Of a stretch of DNA of 8,457 nt, positions 6,007 to 8,457 are shown piece after piece; the first letter of the stretch is position 1; every line of letters begins with the position of its first letter. Source of the stretch: Flavobacteriales bacterium UBA1958. GTDB taxonomy: Bacteria; Bacteroidota; Bacteroidia; Flavobacteriales_D; Sanyastnellaceae. The DNA lies in the NCBI GenBank assembly GCA_002336675.1, contig DDEI01000023.1, forward strand, positions 3,910 through 12,366, in the 5' to 3' direction. The position numbers and the translations under genes were made by a program. The notes beneath the pieces were generated by a model. The model did no database searches. It saw nothing but the letters and a program-made list of their open reading frames with translations, and was not told the origin of the DNA.

Positions 6007-6023
6007 TGTGAATTTCGTTCACA
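6007..6023. promoter_or_regulatory. Inverted repeat upstream of ydfG, possible operator
   Basis: TGTGAA-TTTCG-TTCACA is a perfect 6-bp inverted repeat centred about 30 bases upstream of the ydfG start. It resembles a CRP/FNR-type site (TGTGA-N-TCACA) but with 7 rather than 6 central bases. A weak -7-like TATATTTT (minus strand, 5998-5991) lies between it and the gene. It might equally be a chance hairpin. Confidence 0.3.
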
Positions 6024-6039
6024 TAAAAATTAAAGGACA

Positions 6040-6068
6040 AAAAAAAACTCAACGAAGAGTTGAGCTTT
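6040..6068 (-). terminator. Intrinsic terminator of tRNA-Pro
   Basis: On the minus strand AAGCTCAAC pairs with GTTGAGTTT (9 bp, one G-U) around the loop TCTTC, and the T-run continues for about eight bases in all. It lies directly after the 3' end of tRNA-Pro. Confidence 0.85.
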
Positions 6069-6073
6069 TAATG

Positions 6074-6147
6074 TCGGGGCGGCAGGATTCGAACCTGCGA
6101 CCTCCTCGTCCCAAACGAGGCGCGATACCGGGCTACGCTACGCCCCG
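6074..6147 (-). tRNA. trnP: tRNA-Pro (anticodon TGG), CCA not encoded
   Basis: On the minus strand the acceptor CGGGGCG pairs perfectly with CGCCCCG, giving the C1-G72 pair typical of bacterial tRNA-Pro. The anticodon stem CCTCG/CGAGG encloses TTTGGGA, giving anticodon TGG. The T arm is GCAGG-TTCGAAT-CCTGC and the discriminator is A. The next three bases read CAT, so CCA must be added by the nucleotidyltransferase. It has its own promoter and terminator. Confidence 0.96.
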
Positions 6148-6158
6148 ATCTGGTATCT

Positions 6159-6178
6159 TCTCTTTTTTCAAAAAGAGA
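6159..6178. repeat. Perfect 9-bp inverted repeat in the tRNA-Pro leader
   Basis: TCTCTTTTT (6159-6167) and AAAAAGAGA (6170-6178) are exact complements separated by TC. The element lies between the tRNA-Pro promoter and the mature 5' end, so the precursor leader could form a hairpin, although the 2-base gap means the innermost pairs must open. Confidence 0.5.
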
Positions 6179-6181
6179 GCG

Positions 6182-6210
6182 CAAAGATACTGCTTACTAT
6201 TGAAATACAA
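6182..6210 (-). promoter_or_regulatory. Bacteroidota-type promoter of tRNA-Pro
   Basis: On the minus strand TTG (6210-6208, within GTTTTG), an 18-base spacer and TATCTTTG (6189-6182) match TTG / TAnnTTTG exactly. GCGCTCTC follows. The -7 box ends 34 bases before the mature tRNA. Confidence 0.75.
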
Positions 6211-6357
6211 AACGGTTTCAAGAAATAATTTTTTCCGTTATTTTAAGCAAGCGCTGAAAAATCGACTTCAACTGATAAACTTAATTATTCGGTGTTCTAT
6301 TCTTTCTGAAGTAGAAAATTTGATGTGAATCTGTTAAAGATTTAATTAATGAGTTAT

Positions 6358-6389
6358 AAAAAAGGCGTTTCATGGAAGAAACGCCTTTT
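6358..6389 (-). terminator. Intrinsic terminator of tRNA-Ser
   Basis: A perfect 12-bp stem on the minus strand, AAAAGGCGTTTC with GAAACGCCTTTT, has the loop TTCCAT and a following T-run (A6358-A6363 on the plus strand). It starts 3 bases after the tRNA-Ser 3' end. Confidence 0.9.
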
Positions 6390-6392
6390 AAG

Positions 6393-6479
6393 CGGTGAGA
6401 GGGGGATTCGAACCCCCGGAACAGTTTCCCGTTCACATGTTTAGCAAACATGCGGTTTAAGCCACTCACCCACCTCACC
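6393..6479 (-). tRNA. trnS: tRNA-Ser (anticodon GCT), CCA not encoded
   Basis: At 87 bases with a long variable arm (GAACGGGAAACTGTTC region), this is a class II tRNA. On the minus strand the acceptor GGTGAGG pairs with TCTCACC, the loop around the anticodon GCT reads TTGCTAA, and the T arm is GGGGG-TTCGAAT-CCCCC. The discriminator is G, as in bacterial tRNA-Ser. The DNA continues CTT, so CCA is not encoded. It reads AGC/AGU codons. Confidence 0.96.
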
Positions 6480-6494
6480 AATTTTTTTGGAGTG

Positions 6495-6528
6495 CAAATG
6501 TATTAATAAACTCTAAAAATATCTTCAA
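6495..6528 (-). promoter_or_regulatory. Promoter of tRNA-Ser
   Basis: TACATTTG (6502-6495, minus strand) matches the -7 consensus exactly and is followed by GCACTCC, as at tRNA-Arg. The nearest TTG upstream (6528-6526) is 23 bases away rather than 18, so the -33 element is weak or atypical. The -7 box ends 15 bases before the tRNA. Confidence 0.6.
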
Positions 6529-6568
6529 TTAATTAATAGAAAGTAATATTTCTTTTTTCTGAGTTCGT

Positions 6569-7219
6569 TCATAGATCGTATACATCTATATAGTGCAGAA
6601 TTATGCAAACTAGCCCACTTATCCATGCTATGGACGACAAGAGAAAGAAGATGTTTCCCAATGCCCAAATTCCAATGCCTAGAAGAAGGCCTAGGGCAAA
6701 AAGAATTAAACCCAGAATTAGAAGTTTTAGACCAAGATTTAATAAATCAGATAAATCATTTTTTATAACTGAAGATGCAGCAAGAATTGCGGCCTCGTAA
6801 TTGGTGTCTAACTTATTTTGAGTTTCAATGCCTGACATATTTGCTTTGACCAACTTTTCCTCATTAGCTAATTCTCGGGCCAGTTTATTTATGTGTTTTA
6901 TCTGATGAATAGTCTCTTTACGGCAATCTCTTTTTTCATTTTTACCTGAGGATTTTTCTTCTTTGATGCCAACATCTAGTGAAGAATTAGATCTTTCGTC
7001 TAGTATGTTATCTAAATCGTTAGATTCCATAAAAGTATACTCCGCAGATTTGGAGTCTTTCTTTACTTTTTTAGATTTATTGGCCAAAAAAAGTCCCTTT
7101 TGATACTTTCTTTTCTGAATTTTCTTATTGGAGACTACGTCACTCGAAAGAGCACAGCTAGATAGTATTAGACATAATAAGAAAGTGAAACTTAGACTTG
7201 AGAGGGCTATTTTTTTCAT
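6569..7219 (-). CDS. Lipoprotein with KRKYxKG motif and C-terminal membrane hairpin, function unknown
   Basis: The 216-residue product starts with a lipoprotein signal: MKKIA, a hydrophobic core, then a lipobox L19-S-S-C22. It should be cleaved before C22 and lipidated. Shortly after comes 'KRKYQKGLF' (36-44), a basic motif I recognise from many small uncharacterised Bacteroidota lipoproteins. The middle (45-125) is hydrophilic and charged, probably disordered or helical. Residues about 161-184 and 188-210 are two strongly hydrophobic, Leu/Ile/Gly-rich segments ending in 'YIDVYDL', so the protein appears both lipid-anchored and membrane-spanning. I do not know a function. Its upstream region carries the same diverged repeat found before the neighbouring 7441-8028 gene, suggesting related control. 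The ATG at 7219 gives the correct signal-peptide start. No terminator is evident before tRNA-Ser. Confidence 0.8.
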   Translation of the reverse strand: MKKIALSSLSFTFLLCLILSSCALSSDVVSNKKIQKRKYQKGLFLANKSKKVKKDSKSAEYTFMESNDLDNILDERSNSSLDVGIKEEKSSGKNEKRDCRKETIHQIKHINKLARELANEEKLVKANMSGIETQNKLDTNYEAAILAASSVIKNDLSDLLNLGLKLLILGLILFALGLLLGIGIWALGNIFFLLSSIAWISGLVCIILHYIDVYDL

Positions 7220-7250
7220 TAAATAGATGAATTAAAATCAGTATTTGGTA

Positions 7251-7323
7251 TGCATGGATAAGTTAAAGGATTCAAAGCTTACGAGAGAAATAAAACAAAA
7301 ACATCAAGTTAAATTAAGTAGCC
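7251..7323 (-). repeat. Copy A of a diverged 73-bp direct repeat, upstream of the lipoprotein gene
   Basis: It aligns without gaps to 8031-8103: 55 of 73 positions match by hand count, and 24 of 27 at the gene-proximal end. On the minus strand the best-kept part is CTTTGAAT, two variable bases, then TTTAACTTATC. A TTTG lies 19 bases upstream of the CTTTG in both copies. It ends 31 bases before the lipoprotein ATG and probably includes promoter and leader. The rest of 7220-7440 holds nothing I recognise. Confidence 0.7.
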
Positions 7324-7440
7324 GGAGGTTAACGTATGTAGTAATTTCTTGGTGTTTTGCGTTCATTTGTTAGATAGCAACCATTTTTTTTAGTTCTAAT
7401 CATTGGAAGAGGACCACGAAGGAATTTATGGGTTAACTTG

Positions 7441-8028
7441 TTAATTTAATATTCTTTTAATAGGTATATCGTTTTTCATAACCCAGTGTTTTGTCAAACG
7501 ACCATTTTCTCCCCACTCTGACCATTCTCCCTGTTTCAAGCCGTTTGTGTGAAATGCTCTTATTTTGAGTTGACCGTTAGAATACCATTCTTTGTAAACG
7601 TCATCTAATTTTCCGTCTTTATAAGAGGTGACTTTGAGATAACAGCAGCGATCCTTCCAGAAATAGACCTTTCCATTTAATTTCCCATTTAAATAGTTTA
7701 ATTGATAACATTCTTCACCTCTCTTTCCACCATATACCACTCCACTATATAAAGACATGTCCTCCTTTGAATACAAAATTTCATCTACTTTAACGGTATA
7801 TTCATCGACCATTAGTGGTATGAAGTCTTTATCAAAGTCAAAGTATTTACTTTTGGGTTGTTTTTGAATAAATCTCGTCTGAATAAAGTAGCTTCCCCAT
7901 GCGACAATGAAGATTGAGACGAATGAAAAAATTGTTATTAATGTCTTGCTTTGACTAGACATAGGTTTGGTCCGCTTAACCCTTTTTTTAACCCTTTTTT
8001 GCGATGACACTTTTATTTCCTGTCTCAT
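7441..8028 (-). CDS. Membrane-anchored YwqK/MORN-repeat-like protein
   Basis: From the ATG at 8028 this is 195 residues. A basic N-terminus (many K/R) is followed by one hydrophobic helix, about residues 28-49, then a soluble domain; this predicts a type II inner-membrane protein with the domain in the periplasm. The C-terminal half has repeated strand-turn units of the YwqK/MORN sort: 'YLNGKLNGKVYFW', 'YKDGKLDDVYKEWYSNGQLK' and 'HTNGLKQGEWSEWGENGRL'. Proteins with these repeats are often labelled YwqK family antitoxins, but no toxin gene is adjacent and the label says little about function. Three cysteines (C107, C128, C129) could pair or bind metal. The frame extends upstream to a TTG at 8055, but that stretch belongs to a repeat shared with the non-coding leader of the neighbouring gene, so I prefer 8028. 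A start at 7962 is also possible. Confidence 0.75.
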   Translation of the reverse strand: MRQEIKVSSQKRVKKRVKRTKPMSSQSKTLITIFSFVSIFIVAWGSYFIQTRFIQKQPKSKYFDFDKDFIPLMVDEYTVKVDEILYSKEDMSLYSGVVYGGKRGEECYQLNYLNGKLNGKVYFWKDRCCYLKVTSYKDGKLDDVYKEWYSNGQLKIRAFHTNGLKQGEWSEWGENGRLTKHWVMKNDIPIKRILN

Positions 8029-8030
8029 TG

Positions 8031-8103
8031 TGCATAGATAAGTTAAAATATTCAAAGGGTATGAGGAATATACAACAAAAGTTTCGAGTAAAACGAACTA
8101 GCC
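8031..8103 (-). repeat. Copy B of the 73-bp direct repeat, upstream of the YwqK-like gene
   Basis: This is the partner of 7251-7323, same orientation, about 75% identical without gaps. It ends 2 bases before the preferred ATG at 8028, whereas copy A ends 31 bases before its gene. Similarity fades on both sides. Both copies contain an ATG at the gene-proximal edge (minus strand 8035-8033 here), out of frame with the gene. Confidence 0.7.
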
Positions 8104-8168
8104 TGATGGTGAAATGGGTTGAGAACTGATATTAGTAGAGCTAGGTTTTTTATAAATAAAGTAAGCCT

Positions 8169-8197
8169 TTGGATTTAATAATTAGTTAGTAATTTTG
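8169..8197 (+). promoter_or_regulatory. Bacteroidota-type promoter of tRNA-Ala
   Basis: TTG at 8169-8171 (within CTTTGG), an 18-base spacer, and TAATTTTG at 8190-8197 match the consensus fully. The -7 box ends 31 bases before the tRNA. Unlike the other three tRNA promoters, the sequence just downstream (TTCCTTG) is not GC-rich. Confidence 0.75.
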
Positions 8198-8228
8198 TTC
8201 CTTGTTAATTATAGGAATTAACATCAAA

Positions 8229-8305
8229 GGGGGATTAGCTCAGTTGGCTAGAGCGTTTGACTGGCAGTCAAGAGGCCACCGGTTCGAATCCGGTATTCTC
8301 CACCA
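8229..8305 (+). tRNA. trnA: tRNA-Ala (anticodon GGC), CCA encoded
   Basis: The acceptor GGGGGAT pairs with ATTCTCC, including the G3-U70 pair that is the main alanine identity element, plus a second G-U at 5-68. The D stem is GCTC/GAGC. The anticodon stem TTTGA/TCAAG encloses CTGGCAG (anticodon GGC, reading GCC and GCU). The T arm is ACCGG-TTCGAAT-CCGGT, the discriminator is A, and CCA is encoded. It is the only plus-strand tRNA in the window. Confidence 0.97.
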
Positions 8306-8339
8306 AATAAAAACCCACTCAATAAGTGGGTTTTTATTT
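8305..8339. terminator. Terminator after tRNA-Ala, likely bidirectional
   Basis: A perfect 15-bp stem, AAATAAAAACCCACT (8305-8319) with its exact complement (8325-8339), has a 5-base loop CAATA. The downstream arm supplies a T-rich tract on the plus strand. Because the outer stem is A/T on both sides it could also stop minus-strand transcription from the gene ending at 8397. The left arm begins at the last base of the encoded CCA. Confidence 0.9.
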
Positions 8340-8396
8340 ATTAATTATTTTTAATGTTCTATTCTTAGTCCAAAATTAGAATAAAAATAAGTTGTT

Positions 8397-8457
8397 TTAC
8401 TGATTGTAATTTTGATCGTGACTATTCATTGCGTCTTCAGCAACTGTCTGCAAGTCT
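8397..8457 (-). CDS. Probable C-terminal fragment of an unidentified protein (truncated by window end)
   Basis: On the minus strand a frame open to the window end gives 19 residues, D-L-Q-T-V-A-E-D-A-M-N-S-H-D-Q-N-Y-N-Q, then TAA at 8399-8397. The composition is protein-like (polar and helical), and an AT-rich gap and a symmetrical terminator follow. It is too short to identify. A chance open frame cannot be excluded. Confidence 0.4.
   Translation of the reverse strand, partial: DLQTVAEDAMNSHDQNYNQ

Noticed and set aside
6008..6481. Open frames across tRNA-Pro and tRNA-Ser
   Set aside because: They contain the well-known false peptides from tRNA genes (R-Q-D-S-N-L-R-P-P type and the tRNA-Ser G-F-E-S-P-S-H-R type).
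6603..6800. Plus-strand basic open frame opposite the lipoprotein gene
   Set aside because: It is the antisense of the two membrane helices; the Arg/Lys/Pro-rich translation is an artefact of that.

Overview
The window looks like ordinary chromosomal DNA of a Bacteroidota bacterium, probably of the Flavobacteriia or a close relative. The DNA is AT-rich. The first gene ends in a type IX secretion (T9SS) sorting domain, a secretion system confined to this phylum. The YebC protein has the N-terminus typical of the phylum, and one lipoprotein carries a KRKYxKG motif I recall from its small lipoproteins. Promoters in front of the tRNA genes fit the phylum's TTG / TAnnTTTG pattern rather than the E. 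coli -35/-10 pattern. Shine-Dalgarno sequences are mostly absent.

Layout. (1) 1-516: the C-terminal end of a secreted CotH-kinase-type protein with a T9SS tail. (2) 573-1963: a tight two-gene operon of a thioredoxin-type arsenate reductase (LMW-PTP fold, all three redox cysteines visible) and a MIP channel, overlapping by ATGA. (3) 1971-2000: a perfect (TTC)10 microsatellite in the convergent gap. (4) 2096-3844, minus strand: a GT4 glycosyltransferase followed by the vitamin transporter pnuC. (5) 3845-4246: about 400 bases without a convincing gene, holding two perfect hairpins. (6) 4247-4403: minus-strand tRNA-Arg(TCT) with terminator and promoter. (7) 4516-5984: yebC (plus) and a ydfG-like short-chain dehydrogenase (minus), convergent with interlocking stop codons. 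(8) 6040-6528: minus-strand tRNA-Pro(TGG) and tRNA-Ser(GCT), each with its own promoter and terminator. (9) 6569-8103: two unrelated minus-strand envelope-protein genes, a lipoprotein with a C-terminal membrane hairpin and a membrane-anchored YwqK/MORN-like protein, whose upstream regions share a diverged 73-bp direct repeat. (10) 8169-8339: plus-strand tRNA-Ala(GGC) with promoter and terminator. (11) 8397-8457: the probable C-terminal end of another minus-strand gene.

How the parts work together. The clearest functional unit is arsC plus the channel gene: arsenate would be reduced to arsenite in the cytoplasm, and the channel would let arsenite out down its gradient, as the AqpS channel does in Sinorhizobium meliloti. 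No arsR or active arsenite pump is in the window. The other genes are single housekeeping or accessory genes between tRNA loci. I found no CRISPR array, insertion sequence, phage or defence system. The less ordinary signals are the duplicated leader, the arsC-channel pairing with an atypical inferred pore filter, the microsatellite, and a GC-rich element shared by three tRNA promoters.
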